The notes under the pieces: generated by a model
The model's input: the letters and a program-made list of their open reading frames with translations, nothing else
Database searches by the model: none
Told to the model about the DNA's origin: nothing
Assembly (NCBI RefSeq): GCF_004364335.1
Contig: NZ_SOCR01000011.1
Span: forward strand, 124,001 to 188,000
Source: Pseudomonas graminis
Lineage (GTDB): Bacteria > Pseudomonadota > Gammaproteobacteria > Pseudomonadales > Pseudomonadaceae
Reading direction: 5' to 3'
Length of the DNA: 64,000 bases
Program-made: the position numbers and the translations under genes
In this document: piece after piece, positions 17,469 to 24,446 of the stretch
Layout: each line of letters opens with the position of its first letter
How positions within the stretch are numbered: the stretch's first letter is position 1

Positions 17469-19022
17469 TTACGTAATCGGCGCCGGGTTGAACAGGGTGA
17501 TGTCGTTGTGCAGACGATAGTGCTCGGTCCAGGTCTTTTTCTTGCCGCTGGCCACGTCCAGATAGAAGTGGAACAGCTCCCAACCCAAGTCCTCGATGCT
17601 CGCGCGACCGGTTGCAATGCGCCCGGCATCGATGTCGATCAGGTCCGGCCAGCGCTGGGCCAGCTCGGTGCGGGTCGACACCTTCACCACCGGTGACATC
17701 GCCAGTCCATACGGCGTGCCGCGTCCTGTGGTGAACACGTGCAGGTTCATGCCGGCCGCCAGTTGCAGCGTCCCGCAGACAAAATCGCTCGCCGGCGTTG
17801 CGCAGAAGATCAGGCCTTTGCGCGTCACCCGTTCGCCAGGGCCAAGCACCCCGTTGATGGCGCTGCTGCCGGACTTGACGATCGACCCCAGAGACTTCTC
17901 GACGATGTTCGACAACCCGCCCTTCTTGTTCCCCGGCGTGGTGTTGGCGCTGCGGTCTGCCTCGCCCTTGGCCAGGTAACGGTCGTACCAGTCCATTTCA
18001 CGAACCAGTCCTTCAGCGACTTCCATGTTTTCCGCGCGGGAGGTCAGCAGGTAGATCGCGTCACGCACCTCGGTCACTTCCGAAAACATAACGGTCGCGC
18101 CCGCGCGCAGCAGCAAGTCCGACGCATAACCCAATGCCGGGTTGGCGGTGATGCCGGAAAACGCATCGCTGCCGCCGCACTGCATGCCCAGAATCAACTC
18201 CGACGCCGGCACGGTTTCGCGGCGACGCTGGTCAAGCTTCTTCAAACGCGTCTCGGCCAATTCCATGATCTGCTCGATCATTTCGTTGAAGCCGTGTTTG
18301 GAATCCTGCAGGCGATACAGCCAGGGCTCGCTTAGATCAACCGAGGCGTCGCCAGTGTGCATGACCTGATCGGCCTGCAACTTCTCACAGCCCAGGCTGA
18401 TCACCAGCGCCTCGCCACCCAGGTTCGGGTTGCGCGCCAGATTGCGCACAGTACGAATCGGGATGTACGCGTCCTTGGCCGTGATGGCGACGCCGCAGCC
18501 GTAGCTGTGGGTCAGCGCTACCACGTCATCGACGTTCGGGTATTTGGGCAGCAGTTCTTCGCGGATACGCTTGACGGCGAAATCCAGAACGCCGGTGACG
18601 CATTGAACGGTCGTCGTGATGCCCAGGATATTGCGCGTACCGACGGTGCCGTCGGCGTTGCGGTAACCCTCGAAGGTGAAGCCTTCCAGCGGTTCCCCCC
18701 TGACCGGCACGGCATCGGACATCGGCAGACTGTCCAGCGCCGGCGCTGACGGCATGCGCAGCTGATCTTCCTTGACCCAACTGCCCTTCGGGATCGGCTG
18801 CAGCGCATAGCCGATGGTGTGGCCGTAACGAATGATAGGCTCCCCTTCGGCGATGTCCACGGTGTTCACCTTGTGGCTCTGCGGCACATTGTCGACGGTC
18901 ACCAGACCGTTATCGAATTCAGTCCCCGCCGGAACGCCCTGGTCATTGACCACGACGACGACGTTATCAAGCGCATGCAAGCGAATGTAACGCGGCGAGT
19001 CGGCATGTTGGATCAAGTTCAT
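17469..19022 (-). CDS. garD: Galactarate dehydratase
   Basis: A 517-residue UxaA-family enzyme that dehydrates galactarate (mucate) to 5-dehydro-4-deoxyglucarate, the substrate of KdgD encoded nearby. The N-terminal SAF-like domain (residues 1-90) is followed by the altronate/galactarate dehydratase region with conserved THSYGCGVAI and MQCGGSDAFSGITANPA segments, whose Cys/His/Asp residues belong to the metal site. ATG 19022 is used; a GTG precedes it directly. It is cotranscribed with the MFS gene, whose stop is 12 bp upstream. Altronate dehydratase is an alternative reading, but the full length and the kdgD neighbour favour galactarate. Confidence 0.9.
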   Translation of the reverse strand: MNLIQHADSPRYIRLHALDNVVVVVNDQGVPAGTEFDNGLVTVDNVPQSHKVNTVDIAEGEPIIRYGHTIGYALQPIPKGSWVKEDQLRMPSAPALDSLPMSDAVPVRGEPLEGFTFEGYRNADGTVGTRNILGITTTVQCVTGVLDFAVKRIREELLPKYPNVDDVVALTHSYGCGVAITAKDAYIPIRTVRNLARNPNLGGEALVISLGCEKLQADQVMHTGDASVDLSEPWLYRLQDSKHGFNEMIEQIMELAETRLKKLDQRRRETVPASELILGMQCGGSDAFSGITANPALGYASDLLLRAGATVMFSEVTEVRDAIYLLTSRAENMEVAEGLVREMDWYDRYLAKGEADRSANTTPGNKKGGLSNIVEKSLGSIVKSGSSAINGVLGPGERVTRKGLIFCATPASDFVCGTLQLAAGMNLHVFTTGRGTPYGLAMSPVVKVSTRTELAQRWPDLIDIDAGRIATGRASIEDLGWELFHFYLDVASGKKKTWTEHYRLHNDITLFNPAPIT

Positions 19023-19034
19023 CACGGTTTTTCC

Positions 19035-20405
19035 TCAGAGTTTCGCTTGAGAAAGCTCGGCTTCACTGGCCGGCAAGGCACCCTTCGTTGGGGTTTCCTT
19101 GAGTTCTACACGTTTGATTTCACCGACGATGAAGATGTAGCTGATCACCGCCACCAGCGCGTTGGCGCCGACGAACACCAGGGCCCATTTGAACGAACCG
19201 GTGGTGCTGATGATGTAGCCGATGACGATCGGGGTGGTGATGGAGGCGATGTTACCGAACATGTTGAACAGACCGCCGCTCAAACCGGCGATTTGTTTCG
19301 GTGATGCGTCGGACATGACCGCCCAACCCAATGCGCCCACGCCCTTGCCGAAGAAGGCCAGTGCCATGAAGCCCACCACGACCCATTCGATGTCGACGTA
19401 GTTGCAGGTCACGATCGAGGTCGACAGCAGCAAACCACCAATGATCGGCGCCTTGCGGGCGAAGGTCAGCGAGTGGCCTTTGCGCAGCAGGTAGTCGGAA
19501 ATGATCCCGCCCAGCACGCCGCCGATGAAGCCGCAGATCGCCGGCAGCGAAGCGATGAAGCCCGCCTTGAGGATGGTCATGCCGCGCTCTTGAACCAGGT
19601 ACACCGGGAACCAGGTCAGGAAGAAGTAGGTGATGCCGTTGATGCAGTATTGAGCCAGGTAAATGCCCAGCATCATGCGGTTGGTCAGCAACTGACGCAC
19701 GTAGTCCCATTTCGGACCGCTGGCCGAGCCTTTACCCTTGTCCTGATCCATGTCGACCATGCCGCCGTTGTTGGCGATGTGATCGAACTCTTCCTTGTTG
19801 ATTTTCGGGTGGTTGCGCGGGCTGTGGATAACTTTCAGCCAGATCAGCGAGAACAGGATGCCGATGCTGCCCATCACGAGGAACACGTGCTGCCAGCCGA
19901 AGGTGTAAACGATCCAGCCCATGATCGGTGCGAAAAGCACGGTGGCGAAGTATTGCGCCGAGTTGAAGATCGCCGAAGCCGTGCCGCGTTCAGACGTCGG
20001 GAACCAGGCCGCCACGATGCGGGCGTTGCCGGGGAACGACGGTGCTTCGGCGAGGCCGACCATGAAGCGCAGGGCGAACAGCAGGAAGATGGCGGTCGAT
20101 AGACCGAACTCACCGACATAGCCTTGCAGCACGGTGAACAGCGACCAGGTGAAGATGCTCAGTGCGTAGACTTTCTTGGAGCCGTAGCGGTCGAGAAGCC
20201 AGCCGCCGGGGATCTGGCCCGCGACGTATGCCCAACCAAATGCGGAGAAGATGAAACCGAGGGTAACGGCGTCGATGCCGAGGCTTTTCTGCAGGCTGGA
20301 GCCCGCGATGGCGATGGTTGCGCGGTCGGCGTAGTTGATCGTGGTCACCAGGAACAGCATGAGCAAGATCAAATAGCGGACGTGAGTCGGCTTGGTTTTC
20401 TGCAT
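19035..20405 (-). CDS. MFS sugar-acid permease (galactarate/glucarate/D-galactonate type)
   Basis: A 456-residue major facilitator of the anion:cation symporter family with 12 predicted helices. The N-terminus MQKTKPTHVRYLILLMLFLV and the NYADRATIAIAG segment in the first helix region resemble GudP/GarP/DgoT. It probably imports galactarate and/or glucarate by proton symport for GarD and KdgD. Start ATG 20405 has GGGAG upstream; the longer frame to 20420 is less likely. It is the first gene of a two-gene unit with garD. Confidence 0.9.
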   Translation of the reverse strand: MQKTKPTHVRYLILLMLFLVTTINYADRATIAIAGSSLQKSLGIDAVTLGFIFSAFGWAYVAGQIPGGWLLDRYGSKKVYALSIFTWSLFTVLQGYVGEFGLSTAIFLLFALRFMVGLAEAPSFPGNARIVAAWFPTSERGTASAIFNSAQYFATVLFAPIMGWIVYTFGWQHVFLVMGSIGILFSLIWLKVIHSPRNHPKINKEEFDHIANNGGMVDMDQDKGKGSASGPKWDYVRQLLTNRMMLGIYLAQYCINGITYFFLTWFPVYLVQERGMTILKAGFIASLPAICGFIGGVLGGIISDYLLRKGHSLTFARKAPIIGGLLLSTSIVTCNYVDIEWVVVGFMALAFFGKGVGALGWAVMSDASPKQIAGLSGGLFNMFGNIASITTPIVIGYIISTTGSFKWALVFVGANALVAVISYIFIVGEIKRVELKETPTKGALPASEAELSQAKL

Positions 20406-20487
20406 GTTCGAAACTCCCACTAATTATTTTTTTGTGCGGGTAAACGATCTTATGTGTGTGCTGCTCGCCCCTGCCCCTAAAACAGAT

Positions 20488-20498
20488 GCGATTTGAAA
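20488..20498. promoter_or_regulatory. Motif shared with the kdgD upstream region
   Basis: GCGATTTGAAA, 83 bp before the permease start. The identical 11-mer in the same orientation occurs at 21589-21599, 98 bp before the kdgD start. It may be a common operator or promoter element of the two transcripts. Confidence 0.35.
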
Positions 20499-20538
20499 CT
20501 GTACTGCCAGGTATCTGTTAGCGAAGCCCCGAGGGCAA

Positions 20539-20564
20539 AAAACCGCTGATCGCTCAGCGGTTTT
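20539..20564 (-). terminator. Rho-independent terminator after kdgD
   Basis: Perfect stem AAAACCGCTGA / TCAGCGGTTTT with a 4-base loop, 16 bp past the kdgD stop. It is flanked by an A run on the left that becomes a T tract in the leftward transcript. It separates kdgD from the permease-garD unit. Confidence 0.85.
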
Positions 20565-20579
20565 GCGGCAACTGGGCTG

Positions 20580-21491
20580 TTACTGCTTGCCCTGCTTGTC
20601 CATCAGTGCAGCCAGCATGTCGACTTCATCCGAAGTCAGGTCAGTCAATGGCGCGCGGACAGGACCTGCGTCGTAGCCGGCAAGCTTGGCGCCGGCCTTG
20701 ACGATGCTCACGGCGTAGCCGTGTTTGCGGTTACGGATGTCAAGATACGGCAGGAAGAAATCGTCGATCAGCTTGCCGACGGTCTCGTGATCGTCTTTGG
20801 CGATGGCGTGGTAGAAGTCCATCGCCATTTTCGGCAGGAAGTTGAACACCGCCGAGGAGTAAACCGGCACGCCCAGCGCCTTGTAGGCGGCGGCGTAGAC
20901 TTCAGCGGTTGGCAGACCACCCAGGTACGAGAAGCGGTCGCCAAGACGACGGCGGATCGAAACCATCAGTTCGATATCACCCAGACCGTCTTTGTAGCCG
21001 ATCAGGTTAGGGCAGCGCTCGGCCAGTTGCTCCAGCAGCGCAGGCGTCAGGCGGCAGACGTTACGGTTGTAGACGACGACGCCGATCTTGACCGATTTGC
21101 AGACCGCTTCAACGTGGAGGGCGACGCCGTCCTGGCTGGCTTCGGTCAGGTAATGAGGCAACAGCAGCAGGCCTTTGGCGCCCAGGCGCTCGGCTTCTTG
21201 AGCCATCTGAATCGCCTGGCGGGTCGGACCACCGACGCCAGCCAGAATCGGCACTGTGGTTTCGCAGGTGTCGACGGCAGTCTTGATGATTTCGGAGTAT
21301 TCGTCGCCGGTCAGGGAGAAGAACTCACCTGTGCCGCCAGCGGCGAACAGCGCGGAGGCGCCGTACGGAGCGAGCCATTCCAGACGCTTGATGTAGCCAG
21401 CGCGGTGGAAGTCGCCCTGGGCATTGAAATCGGTAACCGGGAAGGAAAGCAGACCGTGAGAGAGGATGGACTTCAGTTCTTGTGGATTCAT
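20580..21491 (-). CDS. kdgD: 5-dehydro-4-deoxyglucarate dehydratase
   Basis: A 303-residue DapA-superfamily TIM-barrel enzyme that converts 5-dehydro-4-deoxyglucarate to 2,5-dioxopentanoate (alpha-ketoglutarate semialdehyde) with loss of water and CO2. Landmarks are the N-terminal LLSFPVTDFNAQGDFH, AAGGTGEFFSLT and the Schiff-base lysine in IGYKDGLGD. Start ATG 21491 (MNPQELKSIL) gives the normal length. The product feeds the TCA cycle through a dehydrogenase that is not in this window. A terminator follows directly, so it is probably a single-gene transcript coregulated with the garD unit. Confidence 0.93.
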   Translation of the reverse strand: MNPQELKSILSHGLLSFPVTDFNAQGDFHRAGYIKRLEWLAPYGASALFAAGGTGEFFSLTGDEYSEIIKTAVDTCETTVPILAGVGGPTRQAIQMAQEAERLGAKGLLLLPHYLTEASQDGVALHVEAVCKSVKIGVVVYNRNVCRLTPALLEQLAERCPNLIGYKDGLGDIELMVSIRRRLGDRFSYLGGLPTAEVYAAAYKALGVPVYSSAVFNFLPKMAMDFYHAIAKDDHETVGKLIDDFFLPYLDIRNRKHGYAVSIVKAGAKLAGYDAGPVRAPLTDLTSDEVDMLAALMDKQGKQ

Positions 21492-21588
21492 TATTCGAAC
21501 ACCCTGGGGAGCTATTTTTGTGGATGAAGCACCAGTCCTGCGCTGATGTCGTAAGTCATCGTACAACTGGTAAGGGGATCACTCAATA

Positions 21589-21599
21589 GCGATTTGAAA
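21589..21599. promoter_or_regulatory. Motif shared with the garD-unit upstream region
   Basis: GCGATTTGAAA (TTTCAAATCGC read towards kdgD), identical to the 11-mer at 20488-20498 and in the same orientation relative to the downstream gene. Confidence 0.35.
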
Positions 21600-21700
21600 T
21601 ATTTATGACGGGTAAGGATGAGTGGTGCCTGGCTGGTATCGGCATTGGTAGCGGAGCATGATTATAAGTTGCCGCAGGCGTTGCGCTGAATGGCGCTATT

Positions 21701-21789
21701 TGTAGGAGTGAACTTGCTCGCGAACGCATTTCTCCAGACACCGCTGCGCTGAATGACCCTCCGCCTTCGCGGGCAAGCGCGCTCCTACA
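21701..21789. repeat. REP doublet with two different arm types
   Basis: Left arm TGTAGGAGTGAACTTGCTCG(CGA); right arm (in reverse complement) TGTAGGAGCGCGCTTGCCCG(CGA). The two arms belong to different REP subtypes, so the pair is a hybrid. It lies in the 667-bp gap between kdgD and hcp. Confidence 0.85.
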
Positions 21790-21830
21790 TTTGATCTGCG
21801 TCGCCTGCGGATCCGCGACCCGTCGCAGGT

Positions 21831-21960
21831 TGTATGAGTGAGCTTGCTCGCGATCTGGCGCGAAGCGGCAGCATTCCGGTTAATGCGGTGTGTCGGAAAG
21901 AACTGCAGCTTCAGCTTTACGACTGCTGCGCAGCGGATCGCGAGCAAGCTCACTCCTACG
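21831..21960. repeat. REP doublet, GAGCTTGCTCGCG subtype
   Basis: Arms TGTATGAGTGAGCTTGCTCG and CGAGCAAGCTCACTCCTAC(G) in inverted orientation around a second, inner inverted repeat (GCGAAGCGGCAGC / GCTGCGCAGCGG, imperfect). Apart from this pair and the pair at 21701, I see nothing else in the 21492-22158 gap except the kdgD and hcp promoter areas. Confidence 0.85.
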
Positions 21961-22158
21961 GCCTCCGGCCAGAATCACCCGCTTTCACCGCCCTCTCGGA
22001 TTATTCCGTAGTCCAGTGATCCAGACGTTGTAGTCCTTCTCTGAAACTGCTCGCGCACAGGCTTCCAAAACCTTCTGCGGGCCGCGTCACGTCGCTAAAG
22101 TCGTTGCGGTTCAAATTCAAATTTCTTAACCACTGCGAACCGCAAGGAAGGAAACGAA

Positions 22159-22659
22159 ATGGCAATTGATGCATTTTTGAAAATGGCTGACATCCCGGGT
22201 GAGTCACTGGATGCCCAGTTCAAAGACTGGATTGAGATGGAGGACTTTGATGTTGGCGCCAGCCAGTCAGCCTCCGCAACCACGACGAGTTCGGGTGGGG
22301 CCAGCAGTGGTCGCGCGAAAATGAGTGATTTGTACTTCCGAAAAGCTGTCGACAAAGCAACGCCGAAACTGCATGAAGCCTGCTGCAGTGGCAGGCACTT
22401 CAAAGAAGTCACCATCGCGTTGAATCGGGCCGGCAACGACAAGATCAAGTACCTGGAAATAAAACTTGAGGAAGTGATTGTTTCCTCAGTCTCGCTGAAT
22501 GGCAACGGCAGCAAAGAAACCGGTTTCCCCACTGAAACGGTCCGTCTGAATTACGCACGGATCAAGATGACCTACATACAGCAGAAGCGCTCTGATGGAT
22601 CAGGCGGCGGCCAGATAGTCGGGGGCTGGGATGGTGTTGCGAACAAGGTATACGCGTAA
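22159..22659 (+). CDS. hcp: Hcp family type VI secretion tube protein
   Basis: A 166-residue Hcp1-type protein: MAIDAFLKMADIPGESLDAQ at the start, a Ser/Gly-rich loop (about residues 35-55), KASPKLHEAC-like text (ATPKLHEACCSGRHFKEV) and the alternating beta-strand pattern of the Hcp barrel. Hcp hexamers stack to form the inner tube of the type VI secretion system, bind effectors in their lumen and leave the cell with them. AAGGAAGG precedes the ATG. No other T6SS structural gene is in the window, so this is an orphan hcp that travels with a cargo effector. The lower-GC bases from about 22660 on suggest acquisition. Confidence 0.95.
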   Translation: MAIDAFLKMADIPGESLDAQFKDWIEMEDFDVGASQSASATTTSSGGASSGRAKMSDLYFRKAVDKATPKLHEACCSGRHFKEVTIALNRAGNDKIKYLEIKLEEVIVSSVSLNGNGSKETGFPTETVRLNYARIKMTYIQQKRSDGSGGGQIVGGWDGVANKVYA

Positions 22660-22685
22660 CGCCCATCCAGGGGAGGATAGTTGGC

Positions 22686-23216
22686 ATGGCTGGTAGAGAT
22701 GAGCGGAACCCGAATATTGCTTACTGCACCTATGTACTTAACGGCGAACCGATGAGTGAGTTGACGTGTGAGGGTAGAAGTTACGAAGCGTTTTCCGGAG
22801 ATGTTGCGACGTACGTTAATAATGCACGCTATCAAGATGTGGTTAAGGAGGGGCCTTTGCCCCTCGGCAGGTATTACATATTAGACCGAGAATCTGGTGG
22901 CATGCTGGGCTGGATCAGACAGCCAGTTAAAGACGTATTTGCAGGAACTGACAGGAGCGAGTGGTTCAGCCTTTATCGAGACGACGGCCAAGTGGACGAC
23001 CAGACGACAATCAACAACATTCAGCGAAGCGCGTTCCGGATTCATCCGGTTGGACCGCAGGGAATTAGCCAGGGCTGCGTGACCATGACATCGAAGTTGG
23101 CATTCGATGAGCTACGTCGATCCTTGAGAAATATGCCAGGGGAAATCTTGCCTAGCACTGGAATAAAATACTTCGGAGTGTTGGATGTGCTGGAAAACTC
23201 TCAGGGGGCCAAATGA
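22686..23216 (+). CDS. Tlde1-like T6SS effector (L,D-transpeptidase-related, DUF2778)
   Basis: A 176-residue protein with the hallmarks of the Tlde1/DUF2778 family: GPLPLGRYYILDRESGG (about residues 57-72) and a catalytic-type motif HPVGPQGISQGC (His120, Ser128, Cys131). Known Tlde1 effectors attack peptidoglycan precursors or stems in the periplasm of rival bacteria by L,D-carboxypeptidase or D-amino-acid exchange activity. GGGGAGGA precedes ATG 22686, 26 bp after hcp, which implies delivery by that Hcp. There is no signal peptide, as expected for T6SS cargo. The stop overlaps the next gene by 4 bp. Enzyme activity is inferred from family motifs only. Confidence 0.85.
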   Translation: MAGRDERNPNIAYCTYVLNGEPMSELTCEGRSYEAFSGDVATYVNNARYQDVVKEGPLPLGRYYILDRESGGMLGWIRQPVKDVFAGTDRSEWFSLYRDDGQVDDQTTINNIQRSAFRIHPVGPQGISQGCVTMTSKLAFDELRRSLRNMPGEILPSTGIKYFGVLDVLENSQGAK

Positions 23217-23512
23217 TTAGAATGCTGGGGATATTCCTGCAAATCATCTTCACACTTACGCTTTCAATATTACTCGAACGCTGGGTGATGATTGGCGGAC
23301 CGATGAAGTGGATACTTCACACTGAAAGCGGGATGAATGCTTATGTATGGCTACTAACGCTCTTCAATTTGGAGGGTCTGGAAGACGGGGAAGACATGCT
23401 CATTCTCTTGACGCTCAGCGTGACGCTTATCTTTTCAACGCTGGCATGCGTAGCGCTGACTAAAGCCCTACGAAAATTGAGACGCGCACCGGTTGATCCG
23501 GGCGTCGAATAA
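23213..23512 (+). CDS. Putative immunity protein for the Tlde1-like effector
   Basis: A 99-residue protein with two hydrophobic helices (about residues 4-21 and 60-83) joined by a region that would be periplasmic if both termini are cytoplasmic, and a basic C-terminus. I do not recognise the family. The 4-bp ATGA overlap with the effector gene, the membrane location and the small size are what is expected for an immunity protein guarding the periplasmic target of a peptidoglycan-acting effector. The assignment is by position and topology only. Confidence 0.6.
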   Translation: MIRMLGIFLQIIFTLTLSILLERWVMIGGPMKWILHTESGMNAYVWLLTLFNLEGLEDGEDMLILLTLSVTLIFSTLACVALTKALRKLRRAPVDPGVE

Positions 23513-23576
23513 CCCAACCAGAACGTGTTCAATCAAGGGCACCGCAGCTACGCCATGCCCTTTCAAACAATCCACA

Positions 23577-24335
23577 TCAAGCCCGCTGCGACTCAGCCTC
23601 TTCATGGGCATGGCGAAGACGTTCGCGGCTGTTGGTCAGGTGCAGGCGCATGGCGGCGCGGGCGGCATCGGAGTCCTGGCGCGCGATGGCGTCGTAGATT
23701 TCTTCGTGCTCGCGGCTGAGGCGGCTCATGTAATGCTGGTTATCATCGTGCGCCAGGCGCGCAGAGTTCAGGCGCGTGCGGGGAATGATGCTCGTGCCCA
23801 GGTGATTCATGATGTCGGTGAAGTAGCGGTTGCCGGTCGACAGGGCGATTGCCATGTGGAACTGGAAATCGGCGCCCACGGCATCGCTGGCGTGGGCCGC
23901 GCTTTCGTTGAGTGCGTCAAGGGCGGCGCGCATGTCGGCCAGTTGTTCGGCGGATCGGCGTTGAGCAGCGAGTCCGGCCGACTCGACTTCAAGACTGATG
24001 CGCAGCTCAAGAATCGCCAGGACGTCGCGCAGGGTGACGATAGTGGCCGGGTCGATACGGAAACCGCTCGGGCTTGGCGTGTCGAGGACGAAGGTGCCAA
24101 TGCCGTGCCGGGTCTCCACCAGCCCGGACGCCTGCAAGCGCGAGATGGCTTCGCGTACGACCGTTCGGCTGACGCCCTGCTCTTCCATGATGGCTGACTC
24201 GGTAGGCAACTTATCGCCGCGTTTGAGTCCGCCCGTGCGGATGCGCTCGGAGAGTTCGGTAACCAATTCCTGCGCGAGGCTGCGGTGCTTTCGGCGGGCG
24301 CGAGGCGGAGCGCTCTGATTTTCCATATCCAACAT
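23577..24335 (-). CDS. GntR family transcriptional regulator, FadR/FCD subfamily
   Basis: A 252-residue regulator. The winged helix-turn-helix is at residues 17-85 (LPTESAIMEEQGVSRTVVRE and GLVETRHGIGTFV). The C-terminal all-helical FCD ligand domain is at about 100-240, with D..FH, RE..H and H-rich metal/ligand positions (DFQFHMAIA, SREHEEIYDAI, LHLTNSRERL). FCD regulators usually sense sugar acids or organic acids. Its likely targets are the kdgD and garD units upstream, from which it is separated by the hcp module. ATG 24335 or 24326 could be the start. Confidence 0.88.
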   Translation of the reverse strand: MLDMENQSAPPRARRKHRSLAQELVTELSERIRTGGLKRGDKLPTESAIMEEQGVSRTVVREAISRLQASGLVETRHGIGTFVLDTPSPSGFRIDPATIVTLRDVLAILELRISLEVESAGLAAQRRSAEQLADMRAALDALNESAAHASDAVGADFQFHMAIALSTGNRYFTDIMNHLGTSIIPRTRLNSARLAHDDNQHYMSRLSREHEEIYDAIARQDSDAARAAMRLHLTNSRERLRHAHEEAESQRA

Positions 24336-24446
24336 GCATCTCTAAATACGCTGAACGCTGATGATAGCTCACCGGGTTATGCGATCACACAACAACCCCG
24401 GCGAGGCACCTTGTTTACGACACTTTATCGCTTCAGCACTTTACGC

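Noticed and set aside
16639..17696. Several small frames inside the REP array (67-125 residues) with a repeated CMQIRRSRLAGEGGG sequence
   Set aside because: They are translations of the REP repeat itself, lack ribosome-binding sites and run through the tandem units.
21542..21580. GTTGTA-N8-TACGAC dyad upstream of kdgD as GntR operator
   Set aside because: The arms have one mismatch and the 8-bp spacer is long for an FCD-type regulator. It is too weak to list as a site.
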